DNA of 64,000 nucleotides from Paenibacillus sp. 1011MAR3C5 (GCF_003591485.1 NZ_QZCF01000006.1:62001-126000); one strand, 5' to 3'; positions 24,948 through 33,825 are shown, counted from the stretch's first letter. Notes: generated by a model from the letters alone, not told the origin. Numbers and translations are program-made.

Positions 24948-24977
24948 TATCTTAAATCAAAGACATCTTGCTGTCAA
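24948..24977 (-). promoter_or_regulatory. yceI promoter with MhqR-like operator
   Basis: Minus-strand TTGACA (24972-24977), 17-bp spacer, TAAGAT (24949-24954). Plus-strand bases 24948-24965 read TATCTTAAATCAAAGACA, differing at 2 of 18 positions from the operators at 63009 and 63563. The operator covers the -10, so repression by the MarR-family protein encoded at 63085-63531 is likely. Confidence 0.7.
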
Positions 24978-25000
24978 CTCTTTTTTTCCTCCAACTACAT

Positions 25001-25041
25001 AAAAAAGCTGCCTGTACGCCGCGAGGCGGCTAGGGCAGCTT
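25001..25041 (-). terminator. Terminator after the acidic-protein gene
   Basis: Minus-strand stem AAGCTGCC / GGCAGCTT with inner GCCGCC/GGCGGC-like pairing, followed by TTTTTT. Confidence 0.85.
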
Positions 25042-25066
25042 CCATTCTATTTGCAAATAATAAATA

Positions 25067-25306
25067 TTATTCCGCTTCTACTTGGGATACTTCTTCTTCT
25101 GCTTCCGCCTCGGCTTCTTCCGCCGATGCAGCCGCTTCTTCCAATTCTTCGTCCAGTTCCACTTCCACCGCTTCTGCGGATTCTGCTTCAACTGCTTCCT
25201 CGGCTTCAGCCTCCTCTGCCGCTTCTTCCGCAGCAGGAGCATCCTCCGAAATCAATTCCACAATCTCTTCAGCGCCCTCTTGAACAATTTCTTGTTCTTG
25301 GCTCAT
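25067..25306 (-). CDS. Highly acidic Glu/Ala-rich low-complexity protein (79 aa)
   Basis: 79 residues, more than half Glu or Ala (for example EEAAEEAEAEEAVEAE), without Lys or Arg in the sequence after the start and with no Cys. The ATG at 25306 follows GGGAGGTGAG. It is predicted to be disordered or helical and very acidic. I do not recognise a family. A cre-like site about 33 bp upstream of the start and a strong terminator indicate a genuine, regulated unit. A DNA-mimic or counter-ion role is conceivable but unsupported. Confidence 0.65.
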   Translation of the reverse strand: MSQEQEIVQEGAEEIVELISEDAPAAEEAAEEAEAEEAVEAESAEAVEVELDEELEEAAASAEEAEAEAEEEVSQVEAE

Positions 25307-25338
25307 ATCTCTCACCTCCCTACCATTTTCTATCTTCA

Positions 25339-25352
25339 TTGTAGCGCTTTCA
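25339..25352. promoter_or_regulatory. cre-like catabolite-repression site
   Basis: The minus strand reads TGAAAGCGCTACAA, matching 13 of 14 positions of the CcpA consensus TGWAARCGYTWNCW. It lies upstream of the acidic-protein gene and about 190 bp upstream of the divergent multicopper oxidase. Confidence 0.5.
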
Positions 25353-25541
25353 TAGGTACTGGGATAGAGGTGTAAAATGTCGTTTCATAGGAAGTTTTCC
25401 CCTTTGCAATGCGGGTTTCGCCGCTTGTCAGGCCTCCCCGTCTGAGGTCTAGGTTAAGGATGAGACTCCCGGAGGTTACACGCAAATCTCTCACGGGATA
25501 CGATATTAACGTAAAGCGAATGAACGGGAGGATTACACCTT

Positions 25542-27677
25542 ATGTATAGTGCACTAACCAATATTAGCCTGGGGTCGCTATTCCTGCTCCTTATCATCAG
25601 CTTGATTGCTGCCAACAAGGTATCCAAGCTGATCTTCTCCCGAACGGAGATGGAATTGCACCGCAGAGCGCGCAAGCTGCGCTTCTGGACGGTTATGCCC
25701 AGCGTATTGGCCGCAGGTTCCATCTCAGCAGACGTTATGCTTGCTTCGATTAGCCCGCCCGTCTTCTGGATGGATCGCCTCTTCTTGCGAATGCCGCTTG
25801 CCCTCCTCGCCCTCTCCCTGCTGTGGCTGTTGGCGTGGCCGAGACTGCAGATGCTCATCCAGCGCACCCAGAGCCAAAGAGAGATCACGCCGGATATGCC
25901 GCGCAGGAGACATGCTACAGACACGGCTTTGGTCGCGCCCTACAAATGGCTGGCGCTCGTATCCGCTTTTCTTGTCTATTTCATCCTGTCTCCGCCGGTA
26001 CCATTCCTCATGGTAGAGATCGCAATTCCTTTGACCGCAATGCTGTTCCTTGGAAGCTTGCTCTGGATGCATCAATCGAGCCGCAATGCCGCTGCCTCTG
26101 CATCCGATGCCGTTACTGTCTATCGCCCCTGGTCGAGACGGGCGCGCATAACGGGTCTCGCAGCAGTCGCTTGCGCCGTATTAAGCGTGCCGCTGCTCAT
26201 CGCAATGGATGCCAGCCGCCAGCCCGGAAGCCTGAGTATGATGGCGGGTAAACCTGACTATGGAATGATCCGCGAGGCAAGCGGCAAACTGGTCAAGTCC
26301 GATTCTCCCGTCAGCCATGCCCATCATTCGTTGCCGGTTGCAACAGCGGTTCTGACGCCCGATGAGACTGGCATTCCCGTCACCGCATTAAGCGGCCCGC
26401 AGGAAGGGAAGCCCGATCAATCCTTCACGCTCACAGCCAGGAAGGCAAGCATGGCGTTAAGCTCAGGAAAGGTCATTGAAGCCTGGACGTACAACGGTGA
26501 GCTGCCCGGACCGGAAATCCGGGTACGTGAAGGAGAGCTTGTGGAAGTGACATTGTACAACGAGGATATCGAAGCCGGCGCCACGCTCCACTGGCACGGA
26601 CTCGATGTGCCGAATGCCGAGGATGGCGTAGCTGGCGCAACCCAAGACGCCGTCATGCCCGGCGGAAGCCACACTTACCGATTCGTAGCCGAGCAAGCCG
26701 GCACCTTCTGGTATCATTCTCACCAGCATTCCAAGGAAGCTGTCGAGAAGGGATTGTTCGGCGCTCTGATTGTCGAGCCTGTCGAGACAGACCATCAGCC
26801 TGATCATGATATCGTCGTATTGACGCACATCTGGGATGGCGCCGGCACCGCTGTCGGCAACTCTGATACCCTGCAGCGTATTCAGATACAGCCCGGCGAA
26901 CGCGTGAAGTTCCGTCTCATCCAGACAGATAACTGGCTGCGCCGCTCCTATACGTTATCGGGCACGTCATTCATGGTTACAGCTATCGATGGCGTCGATT
27001 TGAATGGGCCGGAGCCCCTGCAGAATACAGAACTGGTGCTGACTACGGGAGGGCGTTACGATGTCGAGTTCACGATGCCGGAAGAGTCTGTCTACCTCAG
27101 TATCGACGGCATGCGCGACCGGGGATTGCTCATGAGTGCGGATGGTACCGGTGAAGTGCCGCAGACCTCTCGACCATCCACTGTCTTTGATCCGACCCAT
27201 TATGGTGAGGAGGCGTCCACGCCATTTGACGCGAACAGTGATTTCGATCGGGCGTTTACGATGATTCTGGACAATCGCCTCGCTTTTTTAGGCGGAGTAC
27301 CCGCCCTGTATGATACAATTAATGGAAAGGTATTCCCGGATACGCCGATGTACATGGTCAAGGAAGGGGAGCTTGTCAAAACAACGATTTATAATCGGAG
27401 CGCCGTCGACCATCCCATGCATCTTCATGGGCATCACATGCTCGTGCTTTCCCGCAACGGTGAGCTGGTAACGGGCAGCCCCTGGTGGTCGGACACACTG
27501 GACGTCGCACCCGGCGAAGTGTACGAGGTCGCCTTCCTGGCGAACAACCCCGGACTGTGGATGGATCACTGCCACAACCTCCAGCACGCAGCCGCGGGCA
27601 TGACGATGCACCTGATGTACGAAGGAGTGACATCTCCCTTCCAGATCGGCGTCGATACGCATAATCATCCGGAATAG
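25542..27677 (+). CDS. Multicopper oxidase with N-terminal membrane domain
   Basis: 711 residues. About 220 N-terminal residues contain five or six hydrophobic helices; a three-cupredoxin oxidase follows, exported outside the membrane. All copper-site motifs are present: TLHWHG and YHSHQHS in the first domain, MHLHGHHM and DHCHNLQHAAAGM in the last. The His-Cys-His triad and axial Met of type 1 copper are intact. The ribosome binding site is GGGAGG. Likely activity: oxidation of Cu(I), Fe(II) or phenols with O2. The membrane fusion is unusual: most bacterial homologues have only a signal peptide. Confidence 0.92.
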   Translation: MYSALTNISLGSLFLLLIISLIAANKVSKLIFSRTEMELHRRARKLRFWTVMPSVLAAGSISADVMLASISPPVFWMDRLFLRMPLALLALSLLWLLAWPRLQMLIQRTQSQREITPDMPRRRHATDTALVAPYKWLALVSAFLVYFILSPPVPFLMVEIAIPLTAMLFLGSLLWMHQSSRNAAASASDAVTVYRPWSRRARITGLAAVACAVLSVPLLIAMDASRQPGSLSMMAGKPDYGMIREASGKLVKSDSPVSHAHHSLPVATAVLTPDETGIPVTALSGPQEGKPDQSFTLTARKASMALSSGKVIEAWTYNGELPGPEIRVREGELVEVTLYNEDIEAGATLHWHGLDVPNAEDGVAGATQDAVMPGGSHTYRFVAEQAGTFWYHSHQHSKEAVEKGLFGALIVEPVETDHQPDHDIVVLTHIWDGAGTAVGNSDTLQRIQIQPGERVKFRLIQTDNWLRRSYTLSGTSFMVTAIDGVDLNGPEPLQNTELVLTTGGRYDVEFTMPEESVYLSIDGMRDRGLLMSADGTGEVPQTSRPSTVFDPTHYGEEASTPFDANSDFDRAFTMILDNRLAFLGGVPALYDTINGKVFPDTPMYMVKEGELVKTTIYNRSAVDHPMHLHGHHMLVLSRNGELVTGSPWWSDTLDVAPGEVYEVAFLANNPGLWMDHCHNLQHAAAGMTMHLMYEGVTSPFQIGVDTHNHPE

Positions 27678-27746
27678 GGCAACTACGCTATGATCGGGCC
27701 CTTTTATCCTATATAATTATAAAAGAAGATCGGAGTGTTCATCGGT

Positions 27747-28250
27747 ATGAAAATCAAAACGATTGGCGGGGTTCTCCTGCTGCTGCTTGGCATCATTTTG
27801 CTTCTGAATCAAGGCGAGACCTTTGGTCCCGGCAAAATCTTCGCTTATTTTTGGCCATCCCTGTTCGTCATACCGCTCGGTTTGTTGTTCCACTGGCTGT
27901 ATTTCAGCGTAACGGAACGCCGGGTTTCGGGGCTATTGATTCCAGGCGGTGTGCTGCTTACTGCGGGCTTTGTCTGCCAGGTCGCCATGCTGCTAGGCAA
28001 TTGGGAGTACATGTGGCCGGGCTTCATTCTGGCGCCGGCTGTCGGCCTGTTCGAGTTCTACTGGTTCGGCAAGCGCAACAAGTGGCTGCTTATCCCGATT
28101 AATATTTTGACCGTGCTGTCGCTGCTTTTCTTTATCGTCTTCTCCTTCGGCTCGCTCTTTGACGTGCTGCTGACGAAACAACCGTACTTCGCCATCCTGC
28201 TTATTATCGGCGGTGCCGCGATTCTGACGCTGCGCAAGAAATCCGACTGA
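27747..28250 (+). CDS. Polytopic membrane protein (LiaF/DUF5668-like)
   Basis: 167 residues with four or five hydrophobic helices separated by short loops (IGGVLLLLLGIILLLNQG, FVIPLGLLFHWLYF, LIIGGAAILTL), ending in RKKSD. The repeated two-helix blocks and GG...LL...N pattern resemble the N-terminal membrane domain of LiaF-type proteins, but there is no soluble C-terminal domain. The ATG at 27747 is preferred; a GTG at 27735 is possible. Function unknown. It is followed 47 bp later by a soluble gene in the same direction. Confidence 0.75.
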   Translation: MKIKTIGGVLLLLLGIILLLNQGETFGPGKIFAYFWPSLFVIPLGLLFHWLYFSVTERRVSGLLIPGGVLLTAGFVCQVAMLLGNWEYMWPGFILAPAVGLFEFYWFGKRNKWLLIPINILTVLSLLFFIVFSFGSLFDVLLTKQPYFAILLIIGGAAILTLRKKSD

Positions 28251-28297
28251 GAGAAGGCCTTATTACGGCCTACCACCAAGGAGGATTAACCAGATCT

Positions 28298-28792
28298 ATG
28301 CTTACCTTTGACCAAAAACTTGCTATTATCGCGTCCTTTCCTGAGCTTCAGCGGAAGGACGTTTCGCTTGGGCGCGTAAACTTTCATTATGAAGAGAGCG
28401 TCCATGAGAAGAAAACCGTCGTCTATCATCTCCACCCGAACGGGAACGGCTTCATCTATGGCGGACTGATCGACGGCTTGGAGACCGACGCTAAAGGTCT
28501 CGTCAATATTCGCGACTACAGCGAAGATGAGCTCAAGGACCTGATTGCTCGTTCCATCACATCCTTATCCGCTGGAGAAGCAAGCGATCAAGATGATAAG
28601 CCAGCCGCGGAAGAAGAGGGCTACCGTTCCTCCCGCGCCGAATTTTGGCGCGGAGCCGGCGGCACCCGGCTGACGCTGCTATTTCAGGAAGACCTGTGGT
28701 TCGTCTATGCCGGCAACGAGCTGGACATGGCGTTCGAGACGCATGACGAAGCGACTCAGTATTTGGTAGATGAAGGGTTTCGACGCGAATAG
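28298..28792 (+). CDS. Hypothetical cytoplasmic protein (164 aa)
   Basis: Soluble protein of 164 residues beginning MLTFDQKLAIIASFPELQRK. It has two halves separated by an acidic linker (SDQDDKPAAEEEG); the second half has aromatic-rich strands (TLLFQEDLWFVYAGNELDMAF). AAGGAGG lies 13 bases upstream of the ATG. I do not recognise the family and see no catalytic motif. It is probably co-transcribed with the preceding membrane protein. Confidence 0.75.
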   Translation: MLTFDQKLAIIASFPELQRKDVSLGRVNFHYEESVHEKKTVVYHLHPNGNGFIYGGLIDGLETDAKGLVNIRDYSEDELKDLIARSITSLSAGEASDQDDKPAAEEEGYRSSRAEFWRGAGGTRLTLLFQEDLWFVYAGNELDMAFETHDEATQYLVDEGFRRE

Positions 28793-28854
28793 ACAGGAAT
28801 TCGCCTCCCGTTGTCTAATTGTAAGAAGACAACTAGATTTCGGGAGGAACATCC

Positions 28855-31143
28855 GTGTCCATCAAAGCTAAGCTATCCTTGTCCATCTCCGCGATTGTAG
28901 CGGCGATTCTTGCCTTAAATATTATGTTTTCCTATATTAGCACCAAGATGGCTCAAGATGCCGCCCTGGAGCAGCAAATTCAATCCATCGTCGAGCAGCT
29001 CGGCGTTACGCTTGAAATTATTGAGACGACACGCGAGGCGATGGACGCCGAGCTTGGCGAGAAGCTTCGCATGGCCGCTATTGTGGCTAAGGAGAAGCTC
29101 CATCCGGATATTAAGCATGTCAGCAGTGAGCAATTGGCAGCCCTCAGCAAAGAGCTGGATCTGGACGATATTACGCTTTGGCAAAGATTAGATGGCGAGA
29201 TCGTATCCATCCTATCCTCCAATCCAGAGGAGGTCAATCTGAACTCCAATACATGGGATTACTGGGACAAAGCGTTCCATCAGCTCTTCGATAGGAAAGA
29301 GGTGTCCGTCGGACGCGGGGATGCGCTTAAGGATTATTGGTCCGGTCCCATTAATTACGCGGTTTCCGACCCTACCCAAATTAACAAATGGGGCTATTAT
29401 TTCGACGGGACAACCAATTATATGATCAACACGATCATTAATACGGATGAAAATTTCTCATTCGATCTCGTCAACGGCACCAACAATGTGATAGCCAAGC
29501 TCAAGAGCCAGCAGTCAAGCTTGCTGGAAGTGACTGGCTTCGATCCGCAATACTTTGGCTCCGAGCCGATCATCAAGATGAAGAAAGGCATTCCCATCTA
29601 CAATCTGGACGTCCGGGCTATTCCTTTTGGCCAATATGAATACCGCAACTCGCAGGAGGATTCGCATCATATTCACAAGGTGCTGGAGAGCGGCATCATG
29701 CAGACCGATAAGTACATGATCAACGGCAAAGAGGTGCTTCGCAGCTTCATCCCGATCAAGATCAACGCTGAAAAAACATATGTTATTGGCGTCGCCTTCG
29801 ACAAGGCTGAGCTTCAGGAGTCCCTCCACCGCCAGTTGCTTGCCCATGTGCTGATTTCGTTATGCCTGCTGCTGTTTGCGATGCTGGGAAGTTATTTTAT
29901 AGCGGGGTACATGCTGCGTTCGCTGAATCAAATTATGAACAAAGTGAATGCCATCGCAGACGGAAACTTCGTCGCCAGCATCTCCATTCAGAACAAGGAC
30001 GAGCTTGGCTTGCTTGCATCCCGCGTCAACTCTATGGGCGTGCGGCTGTTGGATTATACGACTCAATTGAAGGATACGGCGCGCGAGCTGCAAAGCACCA
30101 AGCAATATCTGGAGTCGTTCGTCAATCATACCTCGGATGCAATCCATGTCATGGATCTCGATGGACATATTATACAGGTCAATCTGGCGTTCGAGATGAT
30201 CTATGGCTGGAGCAGCGAAGAAGTGACTGGCCAGCTGCATCCCAACTTGCCGGATAACCAGATCGAATCGCATCAGGTGCTAATCGCAACCATATTGGAA
30301 GGCGGCTCTGTAACCGACTTCGAGACGGTCCGTTACACGAAGGACGGAGAGCTGATCGATGTGTCCATTACCATATCCGCCATTCGTGACGAGCTGGATG
30401 AGATTATTGCGATTGCCACCATATCCCGAAATATTACATCCCGGAAGCAGTCCGAAGAGATGATCCGCCGCTCGGAGAAGCTGGCCGTTGTCGGCCAACT
30501 GGCCGCCGGAGTTGCTCATGAGGTTCGCAATCCGCTCACCACGCTTCGCGGATTCGTCCAGTTGCAGAAGCAGAAGGGTTCACTGTCCATGTCGCATCTG
30601 GATCTGATGTTGTCTGAGCTGGATCAGATCAACATGATCGTAAGCGAGTTTCTAGTGCTCGCGAAGCCGCAGGCAATCCGCCATGAATGTCTGAATGTTG
30701 GCGATCTGATACGGGATATCGTTATACTGATGGATTCCGAGGCAAGACTGAGCAAAGTCAATCTATCCATTCATCAAATCACGGCTATCCCCTCCATCGG
30801 CGGCGTAGGAAGTCAATTAAAGCAAGTCTTTGTCAATATGATCAAAAATGGCGTAGAAGCGATGCCGGATGGCGGGGAGCTTACGATCGAGCTGGCGGCA
30901 GCCGAGGATGGCCGCGAGCTCTTGATACGCTTCACCGATCAGGGCCTCGGCATCTCGGAGGAAGATATGGGACGCCTCGGCGAACCGTTCTTCACGCGAA
31001 AGGAAGGCGGCAACGGCCTTGGCATCATGATCTGCCAGCAGATCATCCGCAATCATAGCGGCAAGTTAAAGTACCGCAGTCTTGTCGGCGAGGGCACCAG
31101 CGTAGAAATTCGACTACCCGTGAACAAGTCGGCAGTCCGATAA
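28855..31143 (+). CDS. Membrane histidine kinase, CHASE4-HAMP-PAS-HisKA
   Basis: 762 residues. TM1 (about 7-27), an extracytoplasmic CHASE4-like domain (about 60-310, with NTWDYWDKAFHQ), TM2 (about 325-350), HAMP, a PAS domain (FVNHTSDAIHVMDLDGHI), HisKA with GVAHEVRNPLTTLRGF and HATPase boxes (NMIKNGVEAMP, DQGLGISEEDM, GNGLGIMI). The HisKA/ATPase type resembles the sporulation kinases (KinA-E) of Bacilli. No response regulator gene is adjacent, so an orphan kinase feeding Spo0F/Spo0A is possible (inference). The GTG start follows GGGAGGAAC. Confidence 0.92.
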   Translation: MSIKAKLSLSISAIVAAILALNIMFSYISTKMAQDAALEQQIQSIVEQLGVTLEIIETTREAMDAELGEKLRMAAIVAKEKLHPDIKHVSSEQLAALSKELDLDDITLWQRLDGEIVSILSSNPEEVNLNSNTWDYWDKAFHQLFDRKEVSVGRGDALKDYWSGPINYAVSDPTQINKWGYYFDGTTNYMINTIINTDENFSFDLVNGTNNVIAKLKSQQSSLLEVTGFDPQYFGSEPIIKMKKGIPIYNLDVRAIPFGQYEYRNSQEDSHHIHKVLESGIMQTDKYMINGKEVLRSFIPIKINAEKTYVIGVAFDKAELQESLHRQLLAHVLISLCLLLFAMLGSYFIAGYMLRSLNQIMNKVNAIADGNFVASISIQNKDELGLLASRVNSMGVRLLDYTTQLKDTARELQSTKQYLESFVNHTSDAIHVMDLDGHIIQVNLAFEMIYGWSSEEVTGQLHPNLPDNQIESHQVLIATILEGGSVTDFETVRYTKDGELIDVSITISAIRDELDEIIAIATISRNITSRKQSEEMIRRSEKLAVVGQLAAGVAHEVRNPLTTLRGFVQLQKQKGSLSMSHLDLMLSELDQINMIVSEFLVLAKPQAIRHECLNVGDLIRDIVILMDSEARLSKVNLSIHQITAIPSIGGVGSQLKQVFVNMIKNGVEAMPDGGELTIELAAAEDGRELLIRFTDQGLGISEEDMGRLGEPFFTRKEGGNGLGIMICQQIIRNHSGKLKYRSLVGEGTSVEIRLPVNKSAVR

Positions 31144-31196
31144 GACTAATGTCCGTCCGGGAGCTGCTTGTCGACCATTATAAAGGAGTCTTCACC

Positions 31197-31883
31197 ATGA
31201 CCCAACCTTCCACAATCCAAACTAAAGACACACGAATTCTGGTTGTGACGGCTGTAGAAGCCGAGAGGGAAGCCGTCCTGCGCGGCCTCTCACAAGCCGG
31301 AGCTATCCACTATGATGTCATCGCCGGCGGCGTAGGTCCTGCCGCCGTCGCAGCTCGCACGGCTGCCATGCTGGCAACAGCCGGTCATCGTTACCAGCTC
31401 GTCATCAGTGCAGGAATTGGCGGCGGCTTCCCAGGACGAGCCGCGATCGGAGAGCTCGTCATCGCTGATACGATCGTGTCGGCTGACTTAGGTGCAGAGA
31501 CCCCTAACGGCTTCCTCAGCGTGGACGAGCTTGGCTTCGGCACCTCGCGAATCGACTCCCACGCAAAGTGGAACCAGAAGCTCCTGGCACAGCTGGCTGG
31601 CGCAGGGTTGGCGTGCGCTCTTGCTCCCATCCTAACCGTCTCTTCGGCGACGGGGACGGCTGCGACAGCAGCGCTGCGTGAGCGGCTTGTGCCTGGAGCC
31701 GCAGCCGAGGGCATGGAGGGCTTCGGCGTGGCAATTGCCGCGGCGCAGCAGGGTGTCCCTGCTACCGAGGTGCGCGCCATCTCCAATGCGGTTGGACCAA
31801 GAGATCGCTCCGCGTGGCGGATCGGCGATGCGCTGAAGGCTCTGGAGAACGCCTTTGCCGCTTTCGCTTCCATCGCACCATGA
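31197..31883 (+). CDS. mqnB: Futalosine hydrolase
   Basis: 228 residues, nucleoside-phosphorylase fold. It removes the base from futalosine (or 6-amino-6-deoxyfutalosine) in the alternative menaquinone route. Motifs: VVTAVEAEREAVLRGL, AGGVGPAAVAARTAAML, ISAGIGGGFPG and AEGMEGFGVA with the ribose-binding Glu. The ATG at 31197 follows AAAGGAG; an in-frame ATG at 31149 lacks a site. The partner mqnD follows 58 bp later. The remaining genes (mqnA, mqnC, mqnE) are not in this window. Confidence 0.9.
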   Translation: MTQPSTIQTKDTRILVVTAVEAEREAVLRGLSQAGAIHYDVIAGGVGPAAVAARTAAMLATAGHRYQLVISAGIGGGFPGRAAIGELVIADTIVSADLGAETPNGFLSVDELGFGTSRIDSHAKWNQKLLAQLAGAGLACALAPILTVSSATGTAATAALRERLVPGAAAEGMEGFGVAIAAAQQGVPATEVRAISNAVGPRDRSAWRIGDALKALENAFAAFASIAP

Positions 31884-31941
31884 TGGAGCTTCCTCATTAT
31901 CAGATAGACACATCAAGAAGTTGCAGAGGGAGGGAAATTCT

Positions 31942-32793
31942 GTGAATCAACGTCTTCACATCGCTTATTCGCCATGTCCCAATGACACATTTATATTCCA
32001 CGCTTGGGCGAACGGCCTGTTGCCGGATGCGCCCAAGCTTGATGTGACATACGCGGACATCGATATAACCAATCATTTGGCCGCTCGTTGCGAGGGACCG
32101 GAAGTGATGAAAATCTCCTATGCCGCATTGCCGTGGGTGCTGTCGGATTATAGACTGCTTCCTTGTGGCGGCGCGCTCGGTAGAGGCTGCGGGCCGCTTG
32201 TATTAACCCAAAACGGGAACGGCGCGTTAGACGGCTCCGCCCTAACGGGCAAGCGAGTCGCCGTTCCTAGCGAGCGCTCTACGGCATACCTGCTGTTCCG
32301 GCTATGGGCGGCCCAACAAGTCCCTGGCGGCGTAGGCGAGATTGTCGTCATGCCATTCCATGAAATCATGCCTGCTGTCCGCGACGGCAAGATCGATGCC
32401 GGACTGGTCATTCATGAAGCCCGCTTTACTTATGGCAACTATGGGCTTCATAAGCTTGCTGATCTGGGAAGCTGGTGGGAGGAGGATACGGGACTGCCGA
32501 TTCCGCTCGGCGCGATCATCGCCCGGCGCTCTCTTGATGCGGAAGTGATCAGCGGATGGATTCGTTCGTCGCTTGAGCATGCGTGGAATGATCCTTCCGC
32601 CTCCACCGAGTACGTCATGGCTCATGCACAGGAGCTGTCGCCTGAAGTGGCGCAATCCCATATCGAGCTGTATGTCAATTCCTTCAGCCATGATCTGGGC
32701 GAGGACGGCTACGGAGCCATTGAAGCCTTGCTCGGCCGTGCGGCCAAGCTTGGGCTTGTACCGGAATTCGATCTGCGGTTGTTACGAGAATAA
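31942..32793 (+). CDS. mqnD: 1,4-dihydroxy-6-naphthoate synthase
   Basis: 283 residues, periplasmic-binding-protein fold enzyme acting after MqnC in futalosine-route menaquinone synthesis. The N-terminal LHIAYSPCPNDTFIFHAW is the family hallmark, and VMKISYAALPWVLSDY, CGPLVLTQ and HEARFTYGNYGL line the substrate pocket. The GTG start follows GAGGGAGGG. With mqnB upstream it forms a two-gene operon ending at a long hairpin. Confidence 0.95.
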   Translation: MNQRLHIAYSPCPNDTFIFHAWANGLLPDAPKLDVTYADIDITNHLAARCEGPEVMKISYAALPWVLSDYRLLPCGGALGRGCGPLVLTQNGNGALDGSALTGKRVAVPSERSTAYLLFRLWAAQQVPGGVGEIVVMPFHEIMPAVRDGKIDAGLVIHEARFTYGNYGLHKLADLGSWWEEDTGLPIPLGAIIARRSLDAEVISGWIRSSLEHAWNDPSASTEYVMAHAQELSPEVAQSHIELYVNSFSHDLGEDGYGAIEALLGRAAKLGLVPEFDLRLLRE

Positions 32794-32807
32794 TCACGCT
32801 AAGCAAC

Positions 32808-32851
32808 GGACAAAGGTCCCGTCAGCACAATGGCTGACGGGACCTTTGTCC
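32808..32851 (+). terminator. Long hairpin after mqnD
   Basis: A 19-bp perfect inverted repeat (GGACAAAGGTCCCGTCAGC and complement) with a 6-nt loop. No U-run follows on either strand, so it may be a processing-type end or weak terminator shared with the convergent arsR gene. Confidence 0.6.
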
Positions 32852-32884
32852 GTACTGCTCAGGCAAGGCAGATGGCCGCGCTCA

Positions 32885-33220
32885 CTAATGGTTCTCTTGT
32901 TCTCCGTTCTCGACATACTGCTTGAGAGCAGCCAGCTTATTATCCCAATAACGCTCGAAGTAAGCGAGCCATTGCTGCAGCTCCCGCAGCGGCTCCGCCT
33001 CCAGCCTATACCTCGTTTCTCTTCCCACCTTGCGATCCTTCACCAGCCCTGCATCCGCCAGGATGCGCAGATGCTTGGACACCGCCGGCCGGCTCATCGG
33101 GAAGTGCCCGCTGATGATGTTCACTGGTAGCTCGCCATCGCCAAGCAGATGAAGAAGCTTACGTCTTGTGGGATCCGCGATCGCATGGAAGACGTCATGC
33201 TTGGGCAATGCCTCTCCCAT
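32885..33220 (-). CDS. ArsR-family transcriptional regulator
   Basis: 111 residues: winged helix-turn-helix (HAIADPTRRKLLHLLGDGEL, then MSRPAVSKHLRILADAGLV) with the recognition helix intact and no ArsR-type metal-binding CxC. The ATG at 33220 follows GGAGGG, which lies inside the 3' end of the upstream gene, so the two are coupled. ArsR proteins of this type are commonly paired with AHSA1/SRPBCC proteins and repress their own operon. Two strong operators lie at 33771-33818. The ligand is unknown. Confidence 0.9.
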   Translation of the reverse strand: MGEALPKHDVFHAIADPTRRKLLHLLGDGELPVNIISGHFPMSRPAVSKHLRILADAGLVKDRKVGRETRYRLEAEPLRELQQWLAYFERYWDNKLAALKQYVENGEQENH

Positions 33221-33221
33221 C

Positions 33222-33647
33222 TCAGCCCTCCACCGTACGGACAAGCTTCTGCACAATACCCGTCCAACCGCCAGCCATCCGCTCTCTCACCACCGCATGC
33301 TTCTCTCCGAAAGCGGTAACCGTATCCGTATTCCAGCCTCCGTGGATGAGCGTGAATTGAGTGCCTTCATCTACCTCCTCCAACTCGAACGTTACCGTCC
33401 AGTCCTTGTCCCAGGAAAAGACCAAGCGATTAGGCGGGTCCAGCTCCAGCACCTTACATGGCGAATGACCGAATGGCCCTGCATTTAATTGAAACTCGTG
33501 CCCCAGTATCGGCTCGAAGTTGTTCGGCATGAACCATGCAGCGATTCCCTCCGCCGTTGCGACCGCCTCCCAAACTTTTGCAATTGGAGCTTTTATCGTG
33601 ACTTCCTTGACTACATCAGCCAGTACTCCCTGTTGTTCATTCGACAT
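33222..33647 (-). CDS. SRPBCC (AHSA1-like) ligand-binding protein
   Basis: 141 residues of the START/Bet v1-like fold: VVKEVTIKAPIAKVWEAVAT, then FMPNNFEPILGHEF, the central LVFSWDKDW and WTGIVQKLVRTVEG at the end. The family binds small hydrophobic ligands or acts with ArsR repressors in poorly understood stress responses. It is the first gene of a two-gene operon; the arsR start lies 1 bp past its stop. The promoter is covered by two operators. Confidence 0.9.
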   Translation of the reverse strand: MSNEQQGVLADVVKEVTIKAPIAKVWEAVATAEGIAAWFMPNNFEPILGHEFQLNAGPFGHSPCKVLELDPPNRLVFSWDKDWTVTFELEEVDEGTQFTLIHGGWNTDTVTAFGEKHAVVRERMAGGWTGIVQKLVRTVEG

Positions 33648-33770
33648 CCTGTATTCACTCCTTCTAATTGACGCAGGCCACGATTGACGCCAGTAGCCAT
33701 ACCGTCTCTTCGCATCCCCGACAGGGTTTTATGCTATAAAACACAGTTCCGCGCACTAAACCACACAATA

Positions 33771-33825
33771 GGAAACCAAATGGTTTCTATTCACCATAAT
33801 ACGAAACCTTTTGGTTTCCTGTCAA
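33771..33825 (-). promoter_or_regulatory. Promoter with two ArsR-type operators
   Basis: Minus-strand TTGACA (33820-33825), 18-bp spacer, TATTAT (33796-33801). Operator 2, GAAACCTTTTGGTTTC (33803-33818), fills the spacer. Operator 1, GGAAACCAAATGGTTTC (33771-33787), lies just downstream near the start site. Centres are about 31.5 bp apart, three helical turns. Confidence 0.82.
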
